Made by a program: the position numbers and the translations under genes. The notes below the pieces were generated by a model. That model was given only the letters and a program-made list of their open reading frames with translations. It searched no databases and had not been told where the DNA came from. Positions 29,972 to 40,424 of a DNA stretch of 64,000 bases are shown piece by piece. The stretch is from the NCBI GenBank assembly GCA_022113835.1, contig JAILWY010000019.1, positions 6,348,001 to 6,412,000 on the forward strand, written 5' to 3'. This DNA comes from Atopsyche davidsoni (taxonomy: Eukaryota > Arthropoda > Insecta > Trichoptera > Hydrobiosidae). Every line of letters begins with the position of its first letter. Within the stretch, counting starts at the first letter, position 1.

Positions 29972-30253
29972 ATTTATATTATAAATTGCAATTATAAGAT
30001 ATTTATTAACACGGGGCGGCGAGCCCGTGCGTTAGAGCGAGATAGCTCCGCGCCTAGTGCTCGCTCTTTCTCGCGCCCGCGTCGCTCCTCGCCCGGCAAT
30101 AATTATTAGTTTTACAACATTTACGTTTATTTATTTAGTTAGAACTTTTTATAAATGACATGACAATATTTTATCAAATATTTGCTTTAAATTATAATAT
30201 AAACCCGCTCCTCAAAGCAGATGTGTATAAAATAAAAATCATTTGGAAAAATC
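29972..30253. repeat. Truncated, decayed edge monomer of the satellite
   Basis: The last copy is intact through the GC-rich core to about 30,100. It then lacks 17 bp, exactly the interval between two ggcaat direct repeats of the unit (positions 124-129 and 141-146). The rest aligns to unit positions 147-310 with many substitutions and ends after the tttggaaaaatc motif near 30,253. A diverged terminal monomer is what is expected where an array edge escapes homogenisation by its neighbours. Confidence 0.9.
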
Positions 30254-30669
30254 TTCTTCTCAAATTCATCAAATTATATTATCTTCTTCTTTATATGCCT
30301 CTTCTCTGAAGATGTTGGCGACCATCTCACTGAGCATATACTTTATGATTTTATTAGGGAGAATAATACAGAGAGTCCTTCTATACCGCAGTTTTATATT
30401 TGAAGGAAAAGTTAGCGTATTGCTGCTGCCCAATAGCATTATTATATAATCCTTTCCTTACAAAGCCCTGGCGTTTAGATTTGATACTTTCCTAAAGCAG
30501 CGAGGTACAGAAACAATATCAGCAGTCTTCCCACCTCGACAAAGTACTTCCAGAGCAAATACCTCCACAATCATTCCATGTCCACTACTCCATTACCGAT
30601 CCTTTACACACTCTCAAGGTACAGTATGGCAGCAATGCACAAGCAACAGAATGGGGAGAGCGGGGAGGA
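30254..30669 (-). repeat. Dispersed repeat, long copy (possible non-LTR retrotransposon 3' remnant)
   Basis: This stretch shares a series of blocks with 32,231-32,410: a cttcttc run, gatgttgg-gaccatctc, a cttctatac-gcagttttatatt block, and a final agcggggagg. The second copy lacks about 220 bp of the interior. Read on the minus strand, the sequence ends in GAA-rich triplets, and a short open stretch reads KYMLSEMVANIFRE. That would suit the decayed 3' end of a retroelement with a GAA tail, but no reverse-transcriptase motif is visible and the class is unproven. A 68-codon plus-strand ORF lying across it is judged spurious. Confidence 0.5.
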
Positions 30670-30903
30670 GCCTTTTTTAAAATATATAAACATATATATA
30701 AGGCAAAGTTTTGCTTTCCATCAAAGTATCTGTGGTGGTCTCAATTTTTAATTTGTCTCTGGCCATATCTGTTGTTAGTTTGTCTCTGGTCTCAGCTATT
30801 ATTCTCGGTTTCAGCGCCAAGTCAAGTTGTACGATATTATTTTGTTTACATGTTATTACAATTACCCGAAATGAACTTTAAACGAGAAATGATTCGCATT
30901 AAG
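30670..30903 (+). promoter_or_regulatory. Possible promoter and 5' UTR of the Myb/SANT gene
   Basis: AT-rich stretch with TATA-like sequence at about 30,678-30,703 (aaatatataaacatatatataa), followed by upstream in-frame ATGs at 30,772 and 30,871 before the preferred start at 30,904. The codons from 30,772 encode a hydrophobic, low-similarity stretch that looks like translated leader. No transcript evidence is available, so the start of transcription is an inference. Confidence 0.3.
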
Positions 30904-33067
30904 ATGGAAAACAGAAGTCAACGACAGAGAGCAGAGAACTGGTCCCACGAAGAAAGAAACTTGCTACGGAATTTGGTCGCTGATCGTCTTGACATCATCG
31001 AGTCTAAAAACAGCGACAATGCAACGAATATGCATAAACTAGAAGTTTGGAAAGAAATCTGGGAAAGGTTTGATATAATATATAACTGGTCTATATATAT
31101 ATATATTTATGTCGGAACCATATTTAACATAACCTCAATAAAATATTAACTGGCTGTAAAACAGCAACAACTTATTTTTTTTCCTTGTATTTTGAAGATC
31201 TAGTCTATCAACACTTGACAAAAATATGAATGAGTTTAAGTTTTGTATTTCGTATCCTTCAAGTATTTGTTAGTTACTTGCTGAGTTGCTTGTGTAGTCT
31301 CAACTATGGTGTGTAGTAAATCTCTAAAAGTAAAAACAGTAATAAGGTAAACCTTCATAACCACTAAATGAAGTACATTGTTAATCAAATTGTAAAATCA
31401 AACCATTGCTGTAAAATGGCATCTGAAGATAAATACGAGCATTCAACCGCTTTATTTTAGAAAACAAAAAGTAGTTAGTCAACAAAGGTTATTCCATTGT
31501 TATGAAATATATCATACTTCCATACGAATGTATTTATCATTTTACATCTATCTATTAGGTATGAATTTGAAATGATAAGTCACCGTTGTAATAAAAACAC
31601 AACTTAGATAATAAGTTGTTTTTAAAATTTGAATTAGTTACTATTTAATATATTTCTATATTTTTCCAATTGTATATAGTGCTTACCAATTATGTATGTA
31701 CTGCATTTGCTCTATAGTTTACCTATTTTTAGATTTATTATATTGAATCAGCGGCCACGATCAGTTCAGAAACTTCGGGAACAATGGAAGAGGATTAAAG
31801 TGCTTGACAAGAATGCAAAAAAGAAAGGTTGATTAAACGGTTTTTACATAATTTCAGTATTCCTTAACATCTGTTATTTAGTTTATTTCATAGATATATA
31901 TTTTTGGAACTTTTTATTCCAGGTGGCTTGAATAACGAGGAAGCCTCAGATGCTCAATTGGAAGAAGGAGAAGGAAGCGAGGAATACCAACCTCAGGAAA
32001 ATGGGGGCCACCGAGTGTCCATGGCCGAGTATAAACTAGCACGAGACCCACTCTTGGTACAACATAGATAATATTTAACACATTTGCTGCGTAACAAAAA
32101 ATTCTAAACTTATCCTCATTAATACTCATATCCTCATTATGTAGATATTGCGCGCAATATATATATATTTCTTTATTTATTCCTCATACTTCTTTGCATT
32201 TGGAGAGAATTCTTTAACTCATTTATATTTCTAATTTTACTTCTTCTTCGGGTACCTCTCAGAGGATGTTGGTGACCATCTCTCAGCATGTATTGATGCT
32301 GAGCCACCGTTCATGGTTTTCATAGGAAGAATAGTTTAGTAGGTCCCCTGGTCCTTCTATACTGCAGTTTTATATTCAAAGAAATGATAGAATGAGGAGA
32401 GCGGGGAGGTTTATCTCATCTAATTGTACATATTTTAAACTTATCTTGTGAGCTGCGAATATTTGCTTGCGAAAAAGTGTAGTTTTTTATATGTGATAAT
32501 TCAATAAATTTTGCAGTCTTAGGGGCACATTTGTCCCGTGAGATCCATGTGAAGGTGAATCTACACAATATTTTTTTTACTTCTCCATCATTACTTCTAG
32601 TAATGTAGATTGATAAGTCAATCACATAAATGGTTTTTAGAATTACGGAGTCAATTATTACGAATTACAATCAATGCTAAAAAAATTTGACACCAATTTA
32701 AATAACTGCAAGGTGTAAACTGTCGCTAGGTTTATATATTCTCAATAGAAAAATAAATGATTTTTTTATTCAGGACCCACCCAAACCGAAGAATCTTACA
32801 ACACATATCTTCAGAAGCAGTCGGGGCATCGAGTACAAGCGTTCAATGCTCGAGCTGAATAAACTCGTGAAAGAACAAATCACTAACTGCGCTCTGGAAG
32901 AGCATCAGCTGAAGATGGAACAACTGAAAGAGGAACATAGTCTCAATATTGAGAGGGCGCGCGAGATGCACCAGCTGCAAGCTGAGAATGAGAGACTTAA
33001 AAACGAACTTATGAGGCTCGACATTGAGATAAAGAAAAAGCAACTCCAACATGGTTATGTTATTTAA
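30904..33067 (+). CDS. Myb/SANT-like DNA-binding domain protein with C-terminal coiled coil
   Basis: Four coding exons: 30,904-31,067, 31,733-31,827, 31,923-32,056 and 32,774-33,067 (228 aa). All introns are GT-AG and the phases close. Residues 10-90 have the pattern of a Myb/SANT-like (MSANTD, Myb_DNA-bind_5) domain: NWSHEERNLL, then VWKEIWERF, then SVQKLREQWKRIK, with tryptophans spaced as in a tri-helical SANT fold. An acidic linker follows (EEGEGSEEYQ). The last ~75 residues form a strong heptad coiled coil (EQLKEEHSLNIERAREMHQL region). SANT domain plus C-terminal coiled coil resembles the MSANTD3-type architecture and the accessory proteins of Harbinger transposons. It probably binds DNA and multimerises; a domesticated transposon origin is possible. 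Start choice: the ATG at 30,904 has a good context (AAGATGG); 30,871 would add 11 residues. No close homologue is recognised. Confidence 0.8.
31083..31112. repeat. AT-rich simple repeat in intron 1 of the Myb/SANT gene
   Basis: Run of alternating TA just after the exon 1 donor region, giving an imperfect (TA)n tract. It is read through in frame by a 125-codon ORF, but the splice donor at 31,068 precedes it. Confidence 0.6.
32231..32410 (-). repeat. Dispersed repeat, short copy, in intron 3 of the Myb/SANT gene
   Basis: Second copy of the dispersed repeat seen at 30,254-30,669, with a ~220-bp interior deletion. It shares the cttcttcttc run, gatgttggtgaccatctc, cttctatactgcagttttatatt and the terminal agcggggagg. 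It lies wholly within intron 3 and in the same orientation as the first copy. Confidence 0.6.
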
Positions 33068-33645
33068 TAATAATTTTTCCATATGCAAGATTAAAAGCAA
33101 AATGTTGAATTTCTTTTCCATAAATAATTATAATGTATTATTTCAATGTATAAAATTGTAATGTGTAGTTTGACCTTTACGCACCGGCAGCAAAATCGGT
33201 TGACAAGCTCCAAATGTAATTTAAATGATATGTAAATTCGTAATTACACAGATATAATTCATTCGAGGATTCTAAAGAAATGAAAATTTTAATTTAATAT
33301 AATATTTTTATGGTAAAAATTTCTAAGATCTCTGTTTTAAATATTATATTTATCAATAAGCTAATATTGCTAGCCCGCTAGGTTAAGATTTTTTTATGTA
33401 AACGTTTTGCCGTTATAACAAATTCAAATGAAAGGATGTGTAAAATGACAAAAGTATAAATTTTTGTAAATAAGAATGATATCTAGATAGTTTTGTTTAT
33501 AAGAAAACTGGCTGTACCATAAAATAATTTGTTTTAAAAGATAAGAAATATTATTTACATTTATATTATATAAAATTAAGACTAGAATATTACTGTACAT
33601 ATTGTATACTCAATAGTTTATTTGTAATAGGTTACAGAGTTCTAA

Positions 33646-33659
33646 AATAAATAAATAAA
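33646..33659 (+). terminator. Polyadenylation signal cluster, Myb/SANT gene
   Basis: Three overlapping AATAAA hexamers at 33,646, 33,650 and 33,654, followed within 20 bases by a T/G-rich stretch (gtgtttttattttgg). This is the first strong signal after the stop codon at 33,067 and implies a 3' UTR of about 0.6 kb. Confidence 0.6.
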
Positions 33660-34939
33660 CATTGCAGAAGTGTTTTTATTTTGGCACTAAACACCTTTGA
33701 TTTCCATACACAACCAATAAATATCACGATAAACACTACAAAAAATATATAAAATGTCGCAAATACCGAAGTAATGCTATATTGATGGTAGAAGTAATCT
33801 CAAAATGCTGTTTTTAGAATTTTTATGGACAAGAATTTCACCAATCAAAGCAAAGCAAGTTAAGTATCCTTTTTACTATACAATTGAATTTATTTTTTAG
33901 ATATATTTGAATTCGCATGAAGTGCAAGCATAATGCTTGATTTCGACGTCTGGGGAATAGCAACCCTCCGAGGGTATTTAAAATAATTAAAAACACTTAA
34001 TCGTTGACATTTATTTACTAACAATATTATTTATCACATTTTTTAATTGGATAATATATCTTACAGAACATTCGTTTTAACATTAAATAAAATTTTGATA
34101 TGTGATTACATAGGAATATCTTATTAATTACACATATAATTATATAAAAGGAGTAAAACCTTGGTAATACAAAATAAACTCTACTTAACTCCAAGTTATT
34201 ACAAGATGTTCTAGAAAAACTTGGGACTTATATGTCAAAAGATAACCAGATTCACATCATCACACGTCACAACCCCTAATAATTGTGTTACAAGTCTACC
34301 CATGTATGTAATTTTTATTTTATCACCTCTAAGACTTTCATACAATAAAAAACTTCTGCATCACTATGAATTTATTTCTTTCCTTGACATTTGTATCGTA
34401 CTCTACATCAAATCAAAAAGATATTTTAGCTCGCTTCAAGTTTTATATACAATTACACAAAGCTTATTAGCCATGTTATTTAATATTAATAAAAAAATTG
34501 CTAATAATATTAATCCAGTCCTGAGAAAAACTCAATCGAACATTTTTAATCTATGAAATGTAAGTGCATGACCCATAACAGTAGTAAGTTTAAGTTTTCG
34601 AGCTCTTCACTTCACAAAAAACTTCTGCACTTTATCATTGCAGTGAACCACTAGCGGATTTCAGTGATAAAAATAAATTGACTTTGAGTATTTTCGTATG
34701 TGCTCATAAAAATGCAATGGTTAGGTTACAAGATAATTCAATTTTAAATATAAATGTACTATATTTTACGTGCATAGTTAGTTTCAATAGTTTGAACTAT
34801 CAAGTCATTCAAAATATAGTTTTAAAAGACGATAGATAGCAATTTATAAAAAAACATATACACTGGTTCAAGAATAATAATATTTCAATCTTATGACTTT
34901 AAAACAATTTTATATTTGAAATTACTGCTATTATTAGCT

Positions 34940-35740
34940 TACTGTTGCCTATTGAAGTTTTATTTTAAAATCTATATTTATTACAACAAACCTCCTTGGG
35001 ATTTGTCATATTATTTAATATTAATAAAAGATATGCCTTACCACAATAACACTAAACTTACACGGTAAAAAATCCAGTCGATTCGCATAGTTAAAATGAC
35101 TAGTTTAAGAAATAAAATTATCTCATTACGGTAATTGCTACATTAACAATAGATATAATCAAATGGGACTGTGTCCATTACGATTCTCAAGATTATATGT
35201 TCTCAAAGAATTGCAGGAAGCATTATTTTATGATTCTTAACAAAATCTTTGTACACATATAATATATTTAAATTACTATAAAAAACTTTTCCACAAGAAC
35301 CTACAAAAATCATATATTTGCAATTATATTATAATTCTACATAAAAACTAGCAAGAGACCTCAGCATCCTACCGCCTTAATAATATTTATGTACCTACTG
35401 AAGGTTTATTTTAAAATCTATATTTATTACAACAATCCTCTTTGGGAATTGTCATATTATTTAATGTTAATAAAAGATTTGCCTTACCCACAATAAAACT
35501 AAACTTACACGGTAATAAAATCCAGTCGATCGCATAGTTAAAATGACTAATTTAAGAAATAAAATTATGTCATTACAGTAATTGCTATATTTACAAAAGA
35601 TATAATCAAATGGGACTGATGTCCATAATAATTTCTCAGGATCGTACATTCTCAAAGAATTGCAGGAATCATTATTTTATGATTCTTCATAAATCTTTAC
35701 ACACGTATGATATATTCAAATAGCTATAAAACATATTTCC
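34940..35740. repeat. Imperfect direct duplication (two ~345-bp copies, ~445 bp apart)
   Basis: Copy one, about 34,940-35,300, and copy two, about 35,390-35,740, share long blocks: ttttaaaatctatatttatt, ctaaacttacacggta, atccagtcgat, agttaaaatgacta, gatataatcaaatgggactg, tctcaaagaattgcagga and attattttatgattctt. Differences are scattered substitutions and small indels, so the duplication is old. A weaker echo (taaacttacac followed by tccagt) lies near 53,220, hinting that the unit may be a dispersed repeat family. Confidence 0.85.
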
Positions 35741-36153
35741 CATTATCAATTGTAAATTTAAGTCAACCTATAATAATAAGCACCCTAATACCTTAAGAAC
35801 TACTTTTGTATACATGCAGGAAAATAGACATTGATTTTTTTTCAATATGACGTTGATATTAGTATAAAATTACTTTGATTATACTTTACACTCAAAACTC
35901 ACCTCGTAACAAAAAATAAGTATATTAATATAGACTTAATATTTATTGCAGCGATGGCCTTTAACTGTAAACAGTTGACAATGAACTATCACTGGCCTAA
36001 GCAAGAGGCGTCCCATCTAATACAGCAGACCAATCCCTACGGATAAAAGCAATAATTATGGTTACTTATGATCGCTACTCTGTATGTCACCGCTAGTTTA
36101 AACTATTTGGGCTAAACCATCTTGAAGCACACAAAAACTAACATTGCATAGAT

Positions 36154-36159
36154 TTTATT
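36154..36159 (-). terminator. Candidate polyadenylation signal, syntaxin-17
   Basis: AATAAA on the minus strand (tttatt on plus), about 370 bases past the stop codon. A second one at 36,212-36,217 abuts the TTAA of the MITE. Which is used cannot be decided from sequence. Confidence 0.35.
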
Positions 36160-36215
36160 CATAATATTTTGAGCTAATTTTAAGCACACCGTATAAACAA
36201 AAACTAAAATATTTA

Positions 36216-36419
36216 TTAACACGTTGAATGCCAACTACGAGTTATCTCGTCTTGTTTACTTGCCATTTTTGTGCAGCTACGATTAAACTAGGAATATATC
36301 AGTGCTAATATCGATAGATGGCTTCTGGGAAAAGAACAAAAAATCAACTCGTAGTTGGATTCCGCGAAGTGATTTCTGTTATAGAAGCCAACTAATTTCC
36401 GTGGCAGCCAACGTGTTAA
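36216..36419. mobile_element. piggyBac-type MITE, 196 bp, flanked by TTAA
   Basis: The element spans 36,220-36,415 and is flanked on both sides by TTAA (36,216-36,219 and 36,416-36,419), the target site of piggyBac transposases. Its ends are CACGTTGAATGCCA and, reverse-complemented, CACGTTGGCTGCCA: 12 of 14 identical. A perfect 13-bp subterminal inverted repeat (CCAACTACGAGTT at 36,231-36,243 and its complement at 36,346-36,358) sits inside. It has no coding capacity, so it would have moved only with a transposase supplied in trans. It lies just downstream of the syntaxin-17 stop codon, probably in the 3' UTR. Confidence 0.8.
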
Positions 36420-36530
36420 AATAAAATATTATGTTTACAAATGGCGCTAATCTTTTTTTATAAAAATCAAGTGAGATTAAAGGTGAAAAAGAAATATTAA
36501 TATAATTAAAAGGTTTTGAAAATTTCTCTC

Positions 36531-39132
36531 TTAAGCATCTTTTTTCTCTAATTTATTCTCATCCAAATCGATTGGGTTATCCTGCCTCTTTTTTAGAATC
36601 CGGCCGCCTGTAAATCCTAATGCTGATCCACCAAGAAACGCCAGTCCGCCAATCTTCAGCCCCGTCAACAACCCTATGGGGCCGGCCACGCATCCTCCGA
36701 TGATGGCGCCTGCGAGAGGGTACATGGCTAGTTTATACTTTTCTGCCTTGGAGAGACTTTTTCTGGCATTCTCGACATTCACACTTGTCATTTCTATGTG
36801 ATCATTGATTCTGCTAACATTTTCCCCTTGCGCATGGACAACCTCATCTAATTTTACAAAAAGTTCATTGATATCTTGAAGTTCGGTATTAAGATCCTCC
36901 CAAGATTCGAGGACGAGTTGCTGCTGGTGGAGCTGGTCTGAAAGACTTGAGTCGCTCTCTTGTAATTGAGTTTTACTGCCAGTCATGACTCCGGCGCTCT
37001 CTTGCTCCTTCTGTAGCGTGGGTGAGTTGGACGAATACCCACTCGAGCCTGCACTTTCTGAGTACTGAGGCATATCTGAAAAGATAGAAATAGTTTCATT
37101 AAATGTGGATGAACACACTTAAATTTAAACTGTACACCGATTCAAAGATATGTTTATGAATCAATGTATCAAAAATGATTTATAAAAATAATTATACTAC
37201 CTAAATAGTCTTTGATAGCTCTACTCGCAAGATCTCTTGACTTCCGGGTTATTTTGTCGAACTTGGGAACATCATCAATAATCACCTAAAAATAGATAAT
37301 CAAAAATATATGTAGACATAGAAATTTCCAAAAAAAACTGTGTTTACAAATAATATATAATTGTTATTAAGTTGGGACAATTTCAAAAAATAATTCAAAT
37401 CAAATTTGCATTGGTAGATAGACGCTATATAAATATAATAATTGTTTTCTATCTTCATTATTAATTTAAATAAAGGAAGTGGATATCACTTCTTCACATT
37501 GAATTTTTAAATACAATTTTTATTTTTATTTGATCCAGTATTATTCTCATTGTATATTTAAAGAAACAAGTTTTTCTTATGACAAATTTTTCTAGCAATC
37601 TACCTTTTACATGAAAGAAATAAACAAAAAATTACCTGCTTCCGGAGGATCTCCATCTCCTCCAGAAGGTGACGAAGTTGCCGCACAATCCTTGTGGCAT
37701 TGATCTGTTCCTTCTTTATGCGATCCAAGTCTCCAAGAGCATGAAACTAATGAGGAAAATGTAAATAAAATTTTAATCAACTGGTAAAAATGTAACGCAG
37801 CATTTTTCTCATGATATATTATAGCAATTAAAATATTTTAAATAAATCAACGAGATCAGTTAAAGCATTTTATTGATTAAATTATATTAATGTATAGTAT
37901 AACAATTTCTTATTAATCAAAAACGACACTGTCATATAAAATTTCTTATAACATCTGTGTTTATACACAATGAATGGGTTCAAATTAATGGGTGGGTTTA
38001 TAGTTTGTAGGTAAAAAAAATTATATTAAAATATTAAATCCTGTCATGAATGGTCCTTCAATGTACATTGGCAATGCTCCCGTACAAACAAATATGTAAA
38101 TACTAATACCATTTAATTATAAGGCATCATACTTCATATAATATCGAATATAAATAAGTGTTTTGATCAACTTAATCCGTGAACCAAATTTGCTTTCTTA
38201 TAGATCTATCTACTTAATTTTACATCGCAACCGATGTCAATAATCGGTATTTAAAAGGCATGGGGATGATTTTATTTATGAAAATAGTAGTTTTATTTAT
38301 TAAATTTTCGCCAAACATCAAAAGCAAATCACAAATATTCAGAAAAAGAGAAACAAGACAATCCAATAAAAAGTATTACACTCGGTATGCAATTAACATT
38401 GGAAATAAAAGTTATGTATTTTTACTATTTTATAACACCATTTAATAAAAATAGTTCATAAAAAATAACAATTCGCAAGGGTCATAACAACTATACATGG
38501 TGCATTTGAATACATTCAAACGTCAGCGCATGAAATTACTCTCATTTACAAAGATATCAATAGATAGATATGTTTTACTAGAGTTCTGATCTCAAACAAT
38601 TAAAAAATACAATTGTCACTTATAATACAATAATAAGAAATTATATACTATTTATCAGAAGCAAAAGGGCTTGAAATTATTAAAAGCTCTTTTGAAACTT
38701 CGCAGTTTATGAAATACCATTTTAGAACAGTGAGAAATATTTTTTTATTAATTTAGAAAAAATGATAAGCGTATTTACAATCGCATTTGCACTCGACAGT
38801 TGGAGTTTGGACTATTCGGAAAATGATATTAGTAATAATGTGTATAAATATATGTGTTTGCATCTGCAAAAGCAAGCAAGATAAATTAGGAGATAGAATA
38901 AATGTAAATTTCTTACAAACATGATTTATGAAAGCAAACAAAGAAATAACTTGGTACACAAGAATGGTAGACTATGGATTACGCGCAGTTTCAGGTAGAC
39001 CGCGTCAGATACCTTGCAAATGTGTGTCTTGTGTTTCTTGAGAAGATCAACGTGATGTGGGATTGCTACATCATTAAAGTTGTTTAATGATATTTCCACC
39101 CTTTTTATGGAAAGTTTACGAATATCCTCCAT
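36531..39132 (-). CDS. Stx17: Syntaxin-17, autophagosomal Qa-SNARE
   Basis: Four coding exons, in order of translation: 39,132-39,013, 37,746-37,636, 37,285-37,201 and 37,075-36,531, giving 286 aa (human protein about 302). Introns are GT-AG and all phases agree. Residues 1-105 form the N-terminal helical region. The SNARE motif is about 163-217, with the expected zero-layer glutamine at Q188 (VVHAQGENV). After KAEKYKLAMYPLAG comes the family's hallmark hairpin of two glycine-rich membrane segments (about 222-263), then a basic, charged tail. In known systems Stx17 pairs with SNAP29 and VAMP8 (Vamp7 in flies) to fuse autophagosomes with lysosomes, and it inserts through this hairpin. The gene is divergent from Rtf1, whose ATG is 577 bp away. 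The start MEDIRKL is the first ATG of exon 1. Identification is confident. Confidence 0.95.
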
Positions 39133-39709
39133 TTTTTTTTAAATCTTCGTCGTACTGCTTAAGTTGACAGCTGTCAAATTCACTTAATTATTATACACCA
39201 TAAACAAAAATATATATATGCAAATATTGCAAACCTATATTGATTTAGTTCAATATTGACTTTCTAATCATTTTTACAGAGTTAAATGTGGATTTATTGT
39301 ATAAATTGATATATTTAAATAGATACATTTTATTTTCACAGTAGCAACGCTGAAAACAGCGACATGAATTTTTTTATTTGTACGTATTATTATTATTTTT
39401 AGCCTATAAATTACTTTGATTTTTATGGATACAATACTTTTGTTGCAATAAGCGATATATTTTTTATTTTTTTATATGCGAAAAATTGTTATGAACATTA
39501 TGGCTGTTTTTGAGTTTTGTACGTCAGTGGATTTTTAATTTGTGGTATGGCAGCACTATTACTGAAGACCCAACGTCGTATCGTGCTGTAGTGAACGAAG
39601 AGGCTTTTGGTTTTCATTCTCATGAGTTAGTTTAGTTCATGTGGTTGTTGCTGTGATTTGTCAGCCAAAGACTCAAAAGAGATTTTGTCATTTTGTAAGA
39701 CTACCAGCG
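39133..39709. promoter_or_regulatory. Divergent promoter region between Stx17 and Rtf1
   Basis: Only 577 bp separate the two start codons, so both promoters and 5' UTRs lie here. No TATA box is placed convincingly for either gene. Notable elements are a perfect 14-bp palindrome, TTGACAGCTGTCAA, at 39,164-39,177 (32-45 bases before the Stx17 ATG), and a short inverted repeat CGCTG-aaaa-CAGCG near 39,348. The Rtf1 ATG sits in a favourable context (ccagcgATGG). Confidence 0.6.
39164..39177. promoter_or_regulatory. TGACAGCTGTCA palindrome (TGIF/MEIS-type site)
   Basis: Perfect 14-bp palindrome just upstream of the Stx17 start codon. Its core TGACAGCTGTCA equals the known double half-site recognised by TALE homeodomain factors of the TGIF family (vis/achi in flies) and contains a CAGCTG E-box. 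Binding is an inference from the motif only. Confidence 0.4.
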
Positions 39710-40383
39710 ATGGCGAAAAGGAAAGCTCTCATCGAGTCGGACTCGAGCAGCGACTGCTCCGACATGGATTCGGTAAGAAAGTCGTACTTTACGTAAGCGT
39801 GTGATGACAATTATTGTACTGTCATGGACGTTTCTTAGTGTTTACTGCGTTATGCGACGTTTATAGGCATTGTATTTACGCCATTCGCTGAAAACATCCT
39901 AAGATTATTTATAAATTATTTATACTAACACAACACGATCACTCTACTACTACGCTCCGGCATTACATTTTTATTTGTTATATATTATTTTAGGTTAGAT
40001 ATAAATAAAAATAAACATATCAGGGTCGCTTGGGGGAAATTTAGCACGCCAAAGATGATCCTCGTGCTCATTTTCAATCTTAATGACTTGTTTTTCATCA
40101 AACATGCTGCATGATGTTCCATTTAAATATCACTGAATCTATTTTTTTTTCGTTTAATTCTAATGTATTTAGCCAAGTGAACTGATATAATTTAATAGTA
40201 TATTTCATAATAATATACCTGCATTGAATATTTATGATTTGCATTCAATAATTAATTCTAATAATTCTACTATAGAATTTTCTATGTTCTCTATATTGGC
40301 ATTCATAACTAAAGTTATATTAAATTTTATTAATAAATATATAGTATTGCTTTGACACCAAAATTTTATTGAGAAATTATACA

Positions 40384-40424
<41 letters not shown>

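Larger units (their letters stand above)
1..30253. repeat. 476-bp satellite array, 63 full monomers plus truncated edge copy
   Basis: Head-to-tail tandem repeat that starts before the window. Taking each monomer from its atttatatta motif, copies begin at 1, 477, 953, 1428, 1903 and so on to 29,972. Sixty-three copies are complete: 46 of 476 bp and 17 of 475 bp. The counts close exactly (1 + 63 x 476 - 17 = 29,972). Copies are nearly identical. The recurring differences I found are at unit positions 11, 26, 93, 181, 230 (one-base deletion), 241, 262, 352 and 434. Each unit has a GC-rich core at about positions 39-145 in otherwise AT-rich sequence. No ORF of 60 codons or more is present in any frame. 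It is a satellite rather than a CRISPR array because there are no unique spacers. No resemblance to 5S rRNA, snRNA, histone genes or a transposase was recognised. Confidence 0.98.
33680..36211. other. Intergenic AT-rich spacer
   Basis: No gene was recognised on either strand. It holds the imperfect duplication at 34,940-35,740. Scattered ORFs at 34,221-34,556 (+) and 35,467-35,655 (-) have AT-driven composition and no recognisable motif. The right part may contain the far 3' UTR of syntaxin-17. Confidence 0.7.

Noticed and set aside
1..30253. CRISPR-like or rDNA/histone-type gene repeat
   Set aside because: The whole 476-bp unit repeats without unique spacers. No rRNA, snRNA or histone sequence is recognisable in it, and it has no ORF of 60 codons.
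30243..30449. 68-codon plus-strand ORF
   Set aside because: It lies across the satellite edge and a decayed repeat whose better reading is on the other strand.
30772..30903. Longer N-terminus of the Myb/SANT protein from the ATG at 30,772
   Set aside because: The added residues are hydrophobic and unlike the charged lead-in usual for this domain. They look like 5' UTR, but this cannot be excluded without transcripts.
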